A stretch of DNA of 64,000 nucleotides from Salipiger pentaromativorans (GTDB lineage Bacteria; Pseudomonadota; Alphaproteobacteria; Rhodobacterales; Rhodobacteraceae): assembly GCF_024721115.1 (NCBI RefSeq), contig NZ_JAMDHK010000001.1, positions 432,762 to 496,761 on the forward strand, read 5' to 3'. This document shows, in pieces, positions 35,968 to 44,903 of this stretch (positions are counted from its first letter, which is position 1; every line of letters begins with the position of its first letter). Under the pieces are notes generated by a model, which saw nothing but the letters and a program-made list of their open reading frames with translations, searched no databases and was not told where the DNA came from. The position numbers and the translations under genes are program-made.

Positions 35968-37314
35968 ATGGCCCGACCACTCGACACCCTGACCCAAGCG
36001 CTTCTGGGCGCCGCGCGGAAAGCCGGCGCCGATGCGGCCGATGCCATGGCCGTGGACGGCAGCGCCATCGAGATCGACGTGCGGAACGGCACGCTGGAAA
36101 AGGCCGAACGCGCCGAGGGCACCGACATCGGGCTGCGGGTCTTCGTCGGCCAGCGCTCGGCGGTGGTCTCCGCCTCGGACACGCGCGACGAGACGCTGAC
36201 CGCGATGGCCGAACGCGCCGTCGCCATGGCCCGCGAGGCGCCCGAGGATCCCTATGCCGGGCTCGCCGCGCCCGAACAGCTCGCCCACGACTGGGACATC
36301 GACGCGCTGGAACTGGCCGATCCGACCCCCGAGCCCGCCCCGGCGGCGCTGCAGGAAGACGCCTGCGCGGCCGAGGCGGCGGCGCTGGCGGTGGCGGGGA
36401 TCGCACAGGTCCAGTCCGCCTCGGCAAGCTACGGGCGGCAAAGGGTGCATCTGGCCGCGACCAACGGATTCTCGGGCGGCTATACCCGCAGCTCGCGGGC
36501 CCTGTCCTGCGTGGCGATCGCCGGCGAGGGGCTGGCGATGGAGCGCGATTACGATGGCGACGGCCGCACCTTCCAGACCGATCTGCGCGCGCCCGAAGAG
36601 ATCGGCCGCCGTGCCGCCGAGCGCGCGCTGGCACGGCTTGACCCGCGCAAGCCGAAGACCGGCGCCTATCCGGTGCTGTTCGACGAACGCATCGCCGCCT
36701 CGCTGATCGGCCATCTGACCGCCGCGGCCAATGGCGCGGCGGTGGCCCGCGGCGCCTCCTGGCTGCGCGACGCGCTGGGAGAGCAGGTGCTGCCCGCCGC
36801 GCTGTCGCTGATCGAGGATCCGCTGCGCCCGCGGATCTCGGGATCGCGGCCTTTCGACGCCGAGGGCCTGCCGACCCGACGCCGGGCGCTTGTCGAGAAC
36901 GGCGTGCTGACCGGCTTCACGCTCGACCTCGCCAATGCGCGCAAGCTGGGCCTGGCGCCCACCGGCAACGCCGCGCGCGGCACCTCCGGCGCGCCCGCGC
37001 CCAGCAACTGGAACCTGGCGCTGACCCAGGGCCCGCAGAGCCGCGAGGACCTGATCGCGGAGATGGGCACCGGGCTGATCGTCACCTCGATGATCGGCGC
37101 GACGATCAACCCCAATACCGGCGATTATTCGCGCGGGGCCGCCGGGGTCTGGGTCGAAAACGGCGCGCCCGCCTATCCGGTCTCCGGCGTGACCATCGCC
37201 GGCAATCTGCGCGACATGCTGCGCCGGATGACCCCCGCGAACGACGCCCGGCCCTGGCTCTCGCGCGTCGTGCCCTCCCTGCTGGTCGAGGGGCTCACCC
37301 TTGCCGGAGAGTGA
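35968..37314 (+). CDS. pmbA: TldE/PmbA family metalloprotease subunit
   Basis: 448 aa, ATG at 35968 after GGAGGAG. It has the PmbA/TldE pattern: N-terminal domain with GLRVFVGQRSAVVSASD, and C-terminal GNAARGTSGAPAPSNWNL, MGTGLIVTSMIGATINPNTGDYSRGAAGVWVENG. TldD/TldE form a peptidase processing microcin and PQQ-type precursors; TldE is the subunit without zinc. No tldD is in the window. Overlaps the next gene by 14 nt. Confidence 0.92.
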   Translation: MARPLDTLTQALLGAARKAGADAADAMAVDGSAIEIDVRNGTLEKAERAEGTDIGLRVFVGQRSAVVSASDTRDETLTAMAERAVAMAREAPEDPYAGLAAPEQLAHDWDIDALELADPTPEPAPAALQEDACAAEAAALAVAGIAQVQSASASYGRQRVHLAATNGFSGGYTRSSRALSCVAIAGEGLAMERDYDGDGRTFQTDLRAPEEIGRRAAERALARLDPRKPKTGAYPVLFDERIAASLIGHLTAAANGAAVARGASWLRDALGEQVLPAALSLIEDPLRPRISGSRPFDAEGLPTRRRALVENGVLTGFTLDLANARKLGLAPTGNAARGTSGAPAPSNWNLALTQGPQSREDLIAEMGTGLIVTSMIGATINPNTGDYSRGAAGVWVENGAPAYPVSGVTIAGNLRDMLRRMTPANDARPWLSRVVPSLLVEGLTLAGE

Positions 37315-38080
37315 CCTTGCGCTGCTCATCCGGGCCGCAGAGGCCGCCGCCGAGGTCGCGACAGGCTATGCCGGCGAGGCGCTGAACGTCCGCCACAAAC
37401 CCGCCGATGGCAGCCCGGTCACCGATGCCGATCTCGCGGTGAACGCGGTGCTGGGCGAGATCCTGCGCGGCGCCCGGCCCGATTACGGCTGGCTGAGCGA
37501 GGAAAGCGCCGACGATCCGGCGCGGCTGGGCGCCGAGCATGTGTTCATCGTCGATCCGATCGACGGCACCCGCAGCTTCATCGAAGGGTCTGAAAGCTGG
37601 GCGCATTCGCTGGCCGTGGCGCGCAACGGCGCGATCACCGCCGCCGTGGTGCTGCTGCCGAAGCGCGGCAAGCTCTACGAGGCGGCGGCGGGCGGCGGGG
37701 CGCGGCTGAACGGCGCGCCGTTGCGCACAAGCGGGGTCGCGGTACTGGAGCGGGCGCATGTGCTGGCCACGAAGCCGGCGCTCGACCCGACCCACTGGCG
37801 CGCCACGCCCGAGCTGACCCGCAGCCACCGTCCCTCGATCGCCTATCGGCTGGGGCTGGTGGCCGAAGGCCGCTATGACGCGATGTTCACCTTCCGCCCG
37901 TCCTGGGAATGGGACATCGCGGCGGGCGCGCTGCTGCTCTCCGAGGCCGGGGCCCGGCTGACCGACCGCAGAGGGGCGCCGATCCGCTTCAACGCCGCCA
38001 GGCCCCTGCATGAAGGGCTGGTCGCCGCCAACCCGGCGCTGCACGACGACATCCTCAGGCGCCTGCGGCAGATGCCCTGA
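37301..38080 (+). CDS. Inositol monophosphatase family protein (CysQ-like 3'(2'),5'-bisphosphate nucleotidase)
   Basis: 259 aa. The Mg-binding sites are present: LSEESADD (65-72), VDPIDGTRSFIEG (84-96) and WEWDIAAGALLLSEAG. RSFIEGSESWAHSLAVA resembles CysQ more than inositol phosphatases, so PAP phosphatase activity is likely but not certain. The start is taken as TTG at 37301, overlapping the end of pmbA by 14 nt; no ATG is near in this frame, and the N-terminal helix (SDLALLIRAAEAA) begins right there. Followed by a double-hairpin element. Confidence 0.85.
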   Translation: MPESDLALLIRAAEAAAEVATGYAGEALNVRHKPADGSPVTDADLAVNAVLGEILRGARPDYGWLSEESADDPARLGAEHVFIVDPIDGTRSFIEGSESWAHSLAVARNGAITAAVVLLPKRGKLYEAAAGGGARLNGAPLRTSGVAVLERAHVLATKPALDPTHWRATPELTRSHRPSIAYRLGLVAEGRYDAMFTFRPSWEWDIAAGALLLSEAGARLTDRRGAPIRFNAARPLHEGLVAANPALHDDILRRLRQMP

Positions 38081-38102
38081 CGCCTCCCCGGTCACCGGCG
38101 CT

Positions 38103-38148
38103 GCAAATTTCTTTGAAGAAATTTGCAAAAGTTTTCGAAAACTTTTGC
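38103..38148. repeat. Double-hairpin element (copy 2)
   Basis: 38103-38126 is GCAAATTTCTT, TG, AAGAAATTTGC; 38125-38148 is a perfect 24-bp palindrome with centre TTTTCGAAAA. The two share GC at the junction. It follows the CysQ-like stop by 22 nt and precedes the DUF4170 gene, probably as a terminator. Confidence 0.9.
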
Positions 38149-38222
38149 GCGCCCCGCTCGATGCTTGACCTCGCCCGGACAGGCCGTAGGTTGCCCCCGT
38201 CAGTGCGAGAAAGGACTTCAGC

Positions 38223-38465
38223 ATGGTTCAGCGACTCCACCTGGTTTTCGGCGGCGAACTCGTGACCCCGGAAAAGAACGCCTTCAAGAATGTCGATGAC
38301 ATCCATATCGTCGGCATCTTCCCCGATTATGCCAGCGCCCACGATGCCTGGAAGGCCGAGGCGCAGCGCACGGTGGACAACGCCCATATGCGCTATTTCA
38401 TCGCCCATCTGCACCGGCTGCGCGACGAGGAGACCGAAGCCTCGACCACCGAGGAGCTCGGCTGA
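38223..38465 (+). CDS. DUF4170 protein
   Basis: 80-aa small protein matching the DUF4170 family of alphaproteobacteria: VFGGELVTP near the start, then DDIHIVGIFPDYASAHDAWKAEAQRTVDNAHMRYFI, an all-in-one conserved core. Function unknown. ATG at 38223 with AAAGGA upstream. Encoded directly ahead of waaA and lpxK (5-nt gap), so likely part of a lipid A/Kdo operon. Confidence 0.9.
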   Translation: MVQRLHLVFGGELVTPEKNAFKNVDDIHIVGIFPDYASAHDAWKAEAQRTVDNAHMRYFIAHLHRLRDEETEASTTEELG

Positions 38466-38470
38466 CCGTC

Positions 38471-39715
38471 TTGACGCGCAAACCTTTCGCGCTTTCGGCC
38501 TATCTGGCCTTTGCCCGGGGGCGCCCCGCCGCGCCCCCCGCGCCGCCGCCGGCACCGCGCCCGGACGGGCCGCTGATCTGGCTGCATGCCGACCGGGCCG
38601 AGACCGCCCGCGCCCTGGCGGCGCTGGCGGCGCGCATGCAGGTCCAGCGCCCCGAAGTCGCGGCGCTGCTCACCTGGCCCGCCGGCATGGCCACGCCCCC
38701 CGATGCCCCGCGCTACTGCCTTGCCCAGCCGCTGCCCGGCGACAGCCTGTCCGAAGCGCAGGACTTCGCCGCCTACTGGCGCCCGGATCTCGGGCTCTGG
38801 ACCGGCCAGACCCTGCGCCCGGCGCTGCTGACGAAACTCTCCGAGGCGGGCACCCGGCTCGCGCATCTGGGCGCGCGCAACGAGACCTGGTACGTGCCCG
38901 CGCCGCTCTGGGTGCCCGATTGCACCACCGCCGCGCTGGCCCTCTTCGACCGGATCTTCGCCGAGGACGACCCCGCCCTGCGCCGCCTGCGCCGCATGGG
39001 GCTGCCCGACAGCCTGCTGCGCCGCGCCGGCCCGCTGAGCGAGACGGCGCCGCCGCTCGACTGCCCGCCCGAGCTGCATGAGGAAATGGCGCAGACGCTG
39101 TCCGGCCGCCCGGTCTGGCTCGCCGCCAAGGTGCGCGCGGACGAGGCGACGGACATCCTGCGCGCCCATCGCCGCGCCACCCGGCTCGCGCACCGGCTGA
39201 TCCTCATCCTGGTGCCCGCAAGCCCCCGGGACGGCGCCGCCATCGCCGAGACCGCCTGCGCCTCCGACCTGCGCGTCGCGCGCTGGGATGCGGGCGAGAT
39301 GCCGGACGAGAACTGCCAGGTCCTGCTCACCGAGGATGCCAGCGAGCTGGGGCTCTGGTACCGGCTGGCCCCCATCGCCTTTCTCGGCGGCTCGCTGCGC
39401 CCCGGCCATGGCGGCGAGGATCCGCTCGAGGCCGCGGCCCATGGCGCCGCCCTGCTCTACGGCCCCAATGTCGGGCGCCATCTTTCCGCCTATACGCGGC
39501 TGGTCGAAGCCGGAGCGGCGCGCATCGTGCGCGATTTCGACACGCTGGCCGCGGCGGTCTCGCAGCTTGTCGCCCCCGACCGCGCCGCCGCCATGGCCCA
39601 TGCCGGCTGGGATGTGGTGAGCCAGGGCGCGGCGCTGACCGACGAGGTGATCGCGCTCGCCTTCCAATGGCTCGACGGCGACGACGGCGGCAACGGCACG
39701 GGTGAGGCCGCCTGA
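38471..39715 (+). CDS. waaA: 3-deoxy-D-manno-octulosonic acid (Kdo) transferase
   Basis: 414-aa inner-membrane-associated glycosyltransferase (GT30) adding Kdo to lipid IVA. The C-terminal UDP/CMP-site region is well conserved: [42 protein letters not shown]. The N-terminal acceptor half is less conserved in sequence. Start is TTG at 38471, 5 nt after the DUF4170 stop; no closer ATG exists. Stop and the lpxK start overlap (TGATG). Confidence 0.9.
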   Translation: MTRKPFALSAYLAFARGRPAAPPAPPPAPRPDGPLIWLHADRAETARALAALAARMQVQRPEVAALLTWPAGMATPPDAPRYCLAQPLPGDSLSEAQDFAAYWRPDLGLWTGQTLRPALLTKLSEAGTRLAHLGARNETWYVPAPLWVPDCTTAALALFDRIFAEDDPALRRLRRMGLPDSLLRRAGPLSETAPPLDCPPELHEEMAQTLSGRPVWLAAKVRADEATDILRAHRRATRLAHRLILILVPASPRDGAAIAETACASDLRVARWDAGEMPDENCQVLLTEDASELGLWYRLAPIAFLGGSLRPGHGGEDPLEAAAHGAALLYGPNVGRHLSAYTRLVEAGAARIVRDFDTLAAAVSQLVAPDRAAAMAHAGWDVVSQGAALTDEVIALAFQWLDGDDGGNGTGEAA

Positions 39716-40704
39716 TGCGCCCGCCCGGTTTCTGGTATCACCCGCCCGACCGCCCCGGCTGGCAGGCCCGCCTGCTGGCGCCGCTTGGCGCACTCACCGC
39801 CCGTGCCACCGCGCGCCGCGTGGCGGGCCGCGGAACGGAGCCCGGCGTGCCGGTGATCTGCGTCGGCAATCTCAATGCCGGCGGGACCGGCAAGACCCCG
39901 ACGGTGATCGCGCTGATCGAGCGACTGGGTCCGCGCGCGCATGTGGTCTCGCGCGGGCATGGCGGGCGGCTGGAAGGCCCGGTCCAGGTCGATCCGCGCA
40001 GCCACAGCGCCGCCGATGTTGGCGACGAGCCGCTGCTGCTGGCCGCCTTCGCACCGGTCTGGGTGGCCCGCGACCGCGCGGCGGGCGCCCGCGCGGCGGT
40101 CGCGGCCGGCGCCGGGGTCATCCTGCTGGACGACGGGTTCCAGAACCCGGCGCTGCACAAGGACCTGTCGCTGATCGTGGTGGATGCCGCCAAGGGGTTC
40201 GGCAACGGGCGCTGCCTGCCGGCGGGGCCGCTGCGCGAACCCGTCGCCCCGGGACTGGCGCGCGCCGATCTGCTGCTGTCCATCGGCCCGGACCCGGCGC
40301 AGCGCCGCTTTGCCGCCACCTGGGGCACGCAGATCGCGCAAAGCGCCCTGCCCCATCTCACCGGCCATCTGGCGCCGTTGCAGACCGGCATGGACTGGGA
40401 GGGGCTGCCAGCGCTCGCCTTTGCCGGCATCGGCCATCCGGAAAAGTTCTTTGCCACGCTGAAGGGGCTCGGGGCCGAGCTGCGCGGAACCCAGGCGCTG
40501 GACGATCACCAGCCCTTTACCCAGGCGCTGCTGACCCGGCTCGAAACCGATGCCGCCCGGCTCGGCGCGCAGCTCGTCACCACCGAGAAGGACGCCGTGC
40601 GCCTGCCCGCCGCCTTCCGCCCCAAGGTGCTGACCCTGCCGGTGCGGCTGCAAATCGAAGACCCCGCGCCGCTGGAAACCGCGCTCTCCCGGCTGTTCGG
40701 CTAG
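39715..40704 (+). CDS. lpxK: Tetraacyldisaccharide 4'-kinase
   Basis: 329-aa membrane-linked kinase phosphorylating lipid A disaccharide at 4'. The unusual Walker A is [12 protein letters not shown] (51-62); [39 protein letters not shown] and [10 protein letters not shown] are family motifs. ATG shares one base with the waaA stop, so the two are translationally coupled. Last gene of the plus-strand run. Confidence 0.96.
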   Translation: MRPPGFWYHPPDRPGWQARLLAPLGALTARATARRVAGRGTEPGVPVICVGNLNAGGTGKTPTVIALIERLGPRAHVVSRGHGGRLEGPVQVDPRSHSAADVGDEPLLLAAFAPVWVARDRAAGARAAVAAGAGVILLDDGFQNPALHKDLSLIVVDAAKGFGNGRCLPAGPLREPVAPGLARADLLLSIGPDPAQRRFAATWGTQIAQSALPHLTGHLAPLQTGMDWEGLPALAFAGIGHPEKFFATLKGLGAELRGTQALDDHQPFTQALLTRLETDAARLGAQLVTTEKDAVRLPAAFRPKVLTLPVRLQIEDPAPLETALSRLFG

Positions 40705-40739
40705 AGTCCGGGCAGAGTTCCGCGCGGCCCGGCGCCCGC

Positions 40740-41606
40740 CTATTCCGCCGCCAGCGGCTGCTCGCGGTCGCGGTGCCCGATGGCGGCGATCTCGGCCACC
40801 ACCCCGCGCAGAAGGCGCCGGAACGCCTGGAAATTCGCGTTCGGCCGGATCCGCGCCTCGTCCATATAGATCGAACGGTCGATCTCGATCTGGATCGCAT
40901 GCTGCCCCCGCGACGGGCGGCCATAGGCCTGGGTGACATAGGCGCCGGCAAAGGGCGCGTTGCGCACCACCGCCAGCCCGGCGCCGGCAAAGGCCGCCTC
41001 GACCCGCGCCACGATCTCGGGCGCCGCCGAGGCGCCGAACCGGTCGCCGATCACGATCTCGGGCCGCCGCGCGGCGGTGCGCGCCACCCCGTCCACCGCC
41101 TCGTGCGGCATGGAGTGACAGTCGATCAGGATCGCCTCGCCGAACTGCACCCGCGCCTGCTCCAGCAACCGCCGCAACTGCTCGTGATAGGGATGCCAGT
41201 AGCGCGAGATCCGCCGCTCGGCCTCGGCCAGCGGCAGCTTGCCGCGATAGATCGCCCGGCCATTCGCCACCACCCGCGGCACCACGCCCAGCCCGCTCGA
41301 GACCCGCGGATTGTGCCCGCCGCGCCGCACGTCCTCGATCAGCGCAGGATCGAGCTCTTCGGCGGCACGGTTGAGGTCGATGAAGGCGCGCGGGGCGCCC
41401 GCGCGCAGCAGCGGCGCGCCGAACTGCGGCGCACAATCGAACAACCGGTCGACAAAGGCATCCTCGGAAGAGCGGATCGAATGCTCGTCCAGAACGGTGC
41501 CGCGCAGAAAGCTCCACGGGTAATCACGCCCGGAATGCGGTGAGGCGAAGACCACGCAGGAGGTGGGTGTCTCGGGCAGATCGAGGTGATAGGCGACTTT
41601 CGGCAT
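40740..41606 (-). CDS. N-formylglutamate amidohydrolase family protein
   Basis: 288 aa. FASPHSGRDYP near the N-terminus, LIDCHSMPHEA in the middle and QIEIDRSIYMDE late are the FGase pattern; the enzyme hydrolyses N-formyl-L-glutamate in histidine breakdown, although many family members have no proven substrate. No hut genes are in the window. ATG at 41606. Convergent with lpxK. Confidence 0.9.
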   Translation of the reverse strand: MPKVAYHLDLPETPTSCVVFASPHSGRDYPWSFLRGTVLDEHSIRSSEDAFVDRLFDCAPQFGAPLLRAGAPRAFIDLNRAAEELDPALIEDVRRGGHNPRVSSGLGVVPRVVANGRAIYRGKLPLAEAERRISRYWHPYHEQLRRLLEQARVQFGEAILIDCHSMPHEAVDGVARTAARRPEIVIGDRFGASAAPEIVARVEAAFAGAGLAVVRNAPFAGAYVTQAYGRPSRGQHAIQIEIDRSIYMDEARIRPNANFQAFRRLLRGVVAEIAAIGHRDREQPLAAE

Positions 41607-41704
41607 TCGGGCTCCTTCGAGCGCAGTTTAGCCCCAATTCCCCCGTCTCCAAAAGCCCGTTTTGCAAGCACTTAGGAAACCGACACCGGGCGCGGGAAAA
41701 GCCC

Positions 41705-41732
41705 TTGCCACCGTCTCCGACTCCTTTTATAG
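41705..41732 (+). promoter_or_regulatory. Probable sigma-70 promoter for tRNA-Val
   Basis: TTGCCA (41705-41710), a 16-bp spacer, then TTATAG (41727-41732). It stands out from the GC-rich surroundings and lies about 78 bp upstream of the tRNA. Confidence 0.45.
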
Positions 41733-41809
41733 AGCCCTCCACCGGCGCGGTCTCTCCGCGCCCCGTTTCATTCTGGGGCACAGAGACAAGTATCGCGCAG
41801 GCCATGAAT

Positions 41810-41884
41810 GGGCGGTTAGCTCAGCGGTAGAGCACTACGTTGACATCGTAGGGGCCACTGGTTCGATCCCAGTACCGCCCACCA
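41810..41884 (+). tRNA. tRNA-Val (anticodon GAC)
   Basis: Acceptor stem GGGCGGT (41810-41816) pairs with ACCGCCC (41874-41880); D arm GCTC/GAGC; anticodon stem CTACG/CGTAG around loop TTGACAT, anticodon GAC; T arm with GGTTCGATCC-type loop. The discriminator A and CCA are encoded. 75 nt in all. Confidence 0.97.
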
Positions 41885-41966
41885 TGGACTTCACCGCCCC
41901 GCGGGTTCGCCCGGGGGTCATCGCAACGCCAGGCGCTCGCGCGCCGCGACAAGAGGAGAGACCAGG

Positions 41967-42092
41967 ATGAAGGTCGCAAACTCGCTCCGCTCGCTCAAAA
42001 AGCGCCATCGCGACTGCCGCGTTGTGCGCCGCAAGGGCCGCGTCTACGTGATCAACAAGACCCAGCGCCGTTTCAAAGCCCGCCAGGGCTGA
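41967..42092 (+). CDS. rpmJ: 50S ribosomal protein bL36 (zinc-ligand-poor form)
   Basis: 41-aa ribosomal protein: [20 protein letters not shown] then [18 protein letters not shown] and RQG. It is the longer YkgO-type paralog, which keeps just one cysteine (Cys17) of the zinc-binding set, so it does not need zinc. In alphaproteobacteria this is often the only bL36. GGAGAGACCAGG precedes the ATG at 41967. It lies 82 nt after tRNA-Val and may be co-transcribed with it. A strong terminator follows. Confidence 0.95.
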   Translation: MKVANSLRSLKKRHRDCRVVRRKGRVYVINKTQRRFKARQG

Positions 42093-42121
42093 ACCGGCAA
42101 CGGATCGCGAAAGACGGAATG

Positions 42122-42142
42122 GGCCACCTTCGGGTGGCCTTT
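42122..42142 (+). terminator. Rho-independent terminator after bL36
   Basis: GGCCACC (42122-42128), tetraloop TTCG, GGTGGCC (42133-42139), then TTTCTGCTGTTT. It lies 29 nt past the bL36 stop codon. Confidence 0.9.
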
Positions 42143-42253
42143 CTGCTGTTTGGGCCCGAAGCATGATTGTCGCGGCCTCTGCGGGAAGGGGCGCCTCTGG
42201 CGCCCAAACGCCGCGCGACTTGTCCGTGCCGGCGAGTTGCCGCGCAGCCCCCT

Positions 42254-43081
42254 TCACTCCTCCGCCACGATTTCGACCCGGTAGCTGAGTTCCGATCCCG
42301 TGAGCGCGCCATAATACCCGCCCTCCACCGGCATCGTCTCGGCCTGCCCCGGCGCCGCGCATAGCGCCACATGGCCGTCGCTGACCCGCGTGCCATGGGT
42401 CGGATCATAGCCACGCCAGCCGATGCCGGGCAGAAACGCCTCGGGCCAGGCGTGCAAATGGCGCTTGCCATCGACGCTTTCGGCGCGCGCCTGATAGCCG
42501 CTCACGAACCGCGCGGGCAGGCCCATCAGCCGGCAACAGGCGATGAAGAGCACCGCCAGATCGCGGCAGGCGCCCACAGCGCGCAACAGCGTGTCCTCGG
42601 GGCTCTGGGCATAGCCGGTGTCGCGGATTCGACGGTCGGTGCGCGCAAAAAGCGTTTCGGTCAGCTTGTCGAGAAAGACCGGCGCCTCGCCCCGGGCGAC
42701 ATCGGCCATCGACTGCGCGAAGGCCCGCACCGCCGCCCCGGGATCGGGCTGCTCCAGATAGGGCGCCAGCGCCGCGTCCGGCAGCGCCCAGGGCAGAAGC
42801 GGCACGGCGCCCCCCGCCAGCGGCACCGGCGCCTGTGTCTCCATCTCGAACTGGCTGTCGATGCGCAGCAGATCCGTCGCCCCGCCGAATTCCACCAGCG
42901 TCAGCACATTGCCATGGGCGTCTTCCTGCTCGACGATCGCGGCGGGTTCCGGCTCGATCACCAGCGCGCGCAGCAGCAGCCGCCCGCCATCGCCGCGCGG
43001 GGTCAGGCGCAGCCGGTGCGCGGCCAGGGTCACCGGCGTGGCATAGCGGTAAAGCGTCTCATGTCGGACGGAAAATCGCAT
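42254..43081 (-). CDS. Transglutaminase-like protein
   Basis: 275 aa. An N-terminal beta-rich domain (FSVRHETLYRYATPV, about 2-17) is followed by the transglutaminase-like core with the Cys-His-Asp triad: Cys172 in VGACRDLAVLF, His210 in RHLHAWPEAF and Asp226 in GWRGYDPTHG. Bacterial members are usually cysteine proteases or peptide-handling proteins of unknown substrate. ATG at 43081 (a GTG just before it is in frame). No signal peptide. On the same strand as and downstream of trpF. Confidence 0.9.
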   Translation of the reverse strand: MRFSVRHETLYRYATPVTLAAHRLRLTPRGDGGRLLLRALVIEPEPAAIVEQEDAHGNVLTLVEFGGATDLLRIDSQFEMETQAPVPLAGGAVPLLPWALPDAALAPYLEQPDPGAAVRAFAQSMADVARGEAPVFLDKLTETLFARTDRRIRDTGYAQSPEDTLLRAVGACRDLAVLFIACCRLMGLPARFVSGYQARAESVDGKRHLHAWPEAFLPGIGWRGYDPTHGTRVSDGHVALCAAPGQAETMPVEGGYYGALTGSELSYRVEIVAEE

Positions 43082-43215
43082 CACGGCCTCTCTGCCCGCA
43101 GCCTCTTGCTCCGCAGATCAGAAAAGCACCGCGGCGGGCGTCAAGACCAGCCAATTCAACGCCGCAGCCGCGGCCCCGCCCCGGGCGCGCCCGATTTTTC
43201 CGCGCGCGCGACGGT

Positions 43216-43887
43216 TCAGAGCCGGGGCACCGCCGCCGCCTCTTCGGCATCGGTCACCGCGCGCAGAAACGCCGCGATCCGCGCCGGATCCTTGACGCCG
43301 GGGGCGGATTCCACCCCGGAGGAGACATCCACCTGCCGCGCCCCGGTCATCCGCACCGCCTGCGCCACGTTCTCGGGGGTCAGCCCGCCGGCCAGCATCC
43401 ACGGGCAGGGCCAGCGCCGCCCGGCGATCAGGCGCCAGTCGAAGGCCAGCCCGTTGCCGCCCGGCAGCACCGCGCCCTTCGGCGCCTTGGCATCCACCAG
43501 GATCTGATCGGCCACCTTGCCATAGTCCAGCAGCGCCGGCAGATCCGCCTCCGAGGCCACGCCCACCGCCTTCATCACCGGCAACCCGTAGCGCGCGCGC
43601 ACCTCGGCCACCCGCTGCACGCTCTCGCGCCCGTGCAGTTGCAACATGTCCAGCGGCACCTCTGCGAGAATCGCGTCGAGCAGCGCGTCCTCCGCGTCGA
43701 CGACCAGCGCCACCTTGGCGAGCCCGACCGGCGCCGAAAGCGCCAGATCGCGCGCTTCGGCGATGCTCACGTAGCGGGGGCTCTTGGGAAAGAACACGAG
43801 CCCGGCATAGCGGGCACCGGCCGCAGCCACGGCCTGCATCTCTTCGGGCCGTTTCAGCCCGCAGATCTTCACGCGAATCTCGGTCAT
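43216..43887 (-). CDS. trpF: Phosphoribosylanthranilate isomerase
   Basis: 223-aa TIM-barrel enzyme of tryptophan synthesis. [11 protein letters not shown] (catalytic Cys at about residue 9), [29 protein letters not shown] and [15 protein letters not shown] (catalytic Asp) are all present. It follows ihfB and lapA on the same strand (68 nt after lapA), an order common in Rhodobacterales. No trpBA is in the window. Confidence 0.96.
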   Translation of the reverse strand: MTEIRVKICGLKRPEEMQAVAAAGARYAGLVFFPKSPRYVSIAEARDLALSAPVGLAKVALVVDAEDALLDAILAEVPLDMLQLHGRESVQRVAEVRARYGLPVMKAVGVASEADLPALLDYGKVADQILVDAKAPKGAVLPGGNGLAFDWRLIAGRRWPCPWMLAGGLTPENVAQAVRMTGARQVDVSSGVESAPGVKDPARIAAFLRAVTDAEEAAAVPRL

Positions 43888-43955
43888 CCCGCGCCCGCTC
43901 TCAGCTTGTCCACCGGCGCCCGCGATCCCCGCGCGCGCCCCGCCCTGCCGGGATC

Positions 43956-44306
43956 TCAGGCGCTCTGATCCAGAATCGCCAGGACCTCGTCCTTGTCCTT
44001 GTCGCGCTCGGCCTGGGTCTTCTTCAGCTCACGCTCGAGCTTGCGCACCTCGGTCTTGCGCTCGGCCGCCGCCGCACGATGCTTGTGCTCGCGCAGCCAC
44101 TCCCAGAAGAACCCGATGAGCAGCCCCGCGACGATCCCGCCGAAGAACACCAGGAACAGCGGCAGCGAAAGCGTCTTCTGAAAGCTCAGAAGCCCCGCCA
44201 GCTCGTCCGGCAGCAGTTGCAGCTCCACCATGGAGCGGTTGGCCATCGCGATGGCCACAAGGACAACCGCGAGGGCGCCCAGAAACGCGTAGCGAATGTA
44301 ACGCAT
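43956..44306 (-). CDS. LapA family (DUF1049) membrane protein
   Basis: 116 aa. Two membrane helices (about residues 5-22 and 45-68) followed by a highly charged coiled coil ([20 protein letters not shown]) to the end. LapA-type proteins in E. coli work with LapB in lipopolysaccharide assembly/LpxC control; that role here is inference. Starts 10 nt after the ihfB stop, so co-transcribed. Confidence 0.85.
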   Translation of the reverse strand: MRYIRYAFLGALAVVLVAIAMANRSMVELQLLPDELAGLLSFQKTLSLPLFLVFFGGIVAGLLIGFFWEWLREHKHRAAAAERKTEVRKLERELKKTQAERDKDKDEVLAILDQSA

Positions 44307-44316
44307 GGTCTTTGTC

Positions 44317-44598
44317 TTACTTTCCGTTCAGCCGGTCGCGCAACAGCTTGCCGGTCTTGAAGAACGGCACGTGCTTTTCCTCGACCTCGACGGCTTCGCC
44401 GGTCCGCGGATTGCGCCCCAGCCGGGCATCGCGCTGCTTGACCGAAAAGGCCCCGAAGCCGCGCAGTTCGACCCGGTCGCCCCGGGCCATGGCATTGGTG
44501 ATCTCCTCGAAGATCGTGTTCACGATCCGCTCTACGTCCCGTTGGTAGAGATGCGGGTTCTCCTCCGCGATCTTCTGGATCAATTCCGATCTGATCAT
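44317..44598 (-). CDS. ihfB: Integration host factor subunit beta
   Basis: 93-aa DNA-bending protein. [17 protein letters not shown] start, [17 protein letters not shown] and the DNA-contacting arm with [21 protein letters not shown] are characteristic; the order next to rpsA supports IHF-beta over HU. ATG at 44598 (GTG two codons upstream in frame). The 244 bp between it and the rpsA terminator must hold its promoter; I did not find clean boxes. Confidence 0.95.
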   Translation of the reverse strand: MIRSELIQKIAEENPHLYQRDVERIVNTIFEEITNAMARGDRVELRGFGAFSVKQRDARLGRNPRTGEAVEVEEKHVPFFKTGKLLRDRLNGK

Positions 44599-44842
44599 CG
44601 TCACACATCCCCTTGCGGCGTCTTTTCGCGCCCCGGTGTTCTACGACACTTCCCCCTTTCCCGCCAAATGGAAACCTTGGGATCGCACAAAAAAGCCATG
44701 CAAAGCAGCGCATTGAGGCCCGGTTCGGCAAGGCTCCGCCGGATGGGGCCCCGAAGCCCCGGGAATGCTGCGGCGCGGCTAGCGACCGGCGCGGCGACGA
44801 TTCGGGCGCGCAACGGGCAGGCGGGCGGGTGCCCGCGCCATG

Positions 44843-44873
44843 AAAAACCCCCGCCGGATCGCTCCGGCGGGGG
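44843..44873 (-). terminator. Rho-independent terminator after rpsA
   Basis: On the minus strand CCCCCGCCGGA, loop GCGA, TCCGGCGGGGG (arms 44863-44873 and 44848-44858) is followed by TTTTTC. It lies 30 nt past the rpsA stop and separates rpsA from ihfB. Confidence 0.92.
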
Positions 44874-44903
44874 TCGGTTGTCACATCAGAAACCGCGTGG
44901 GTC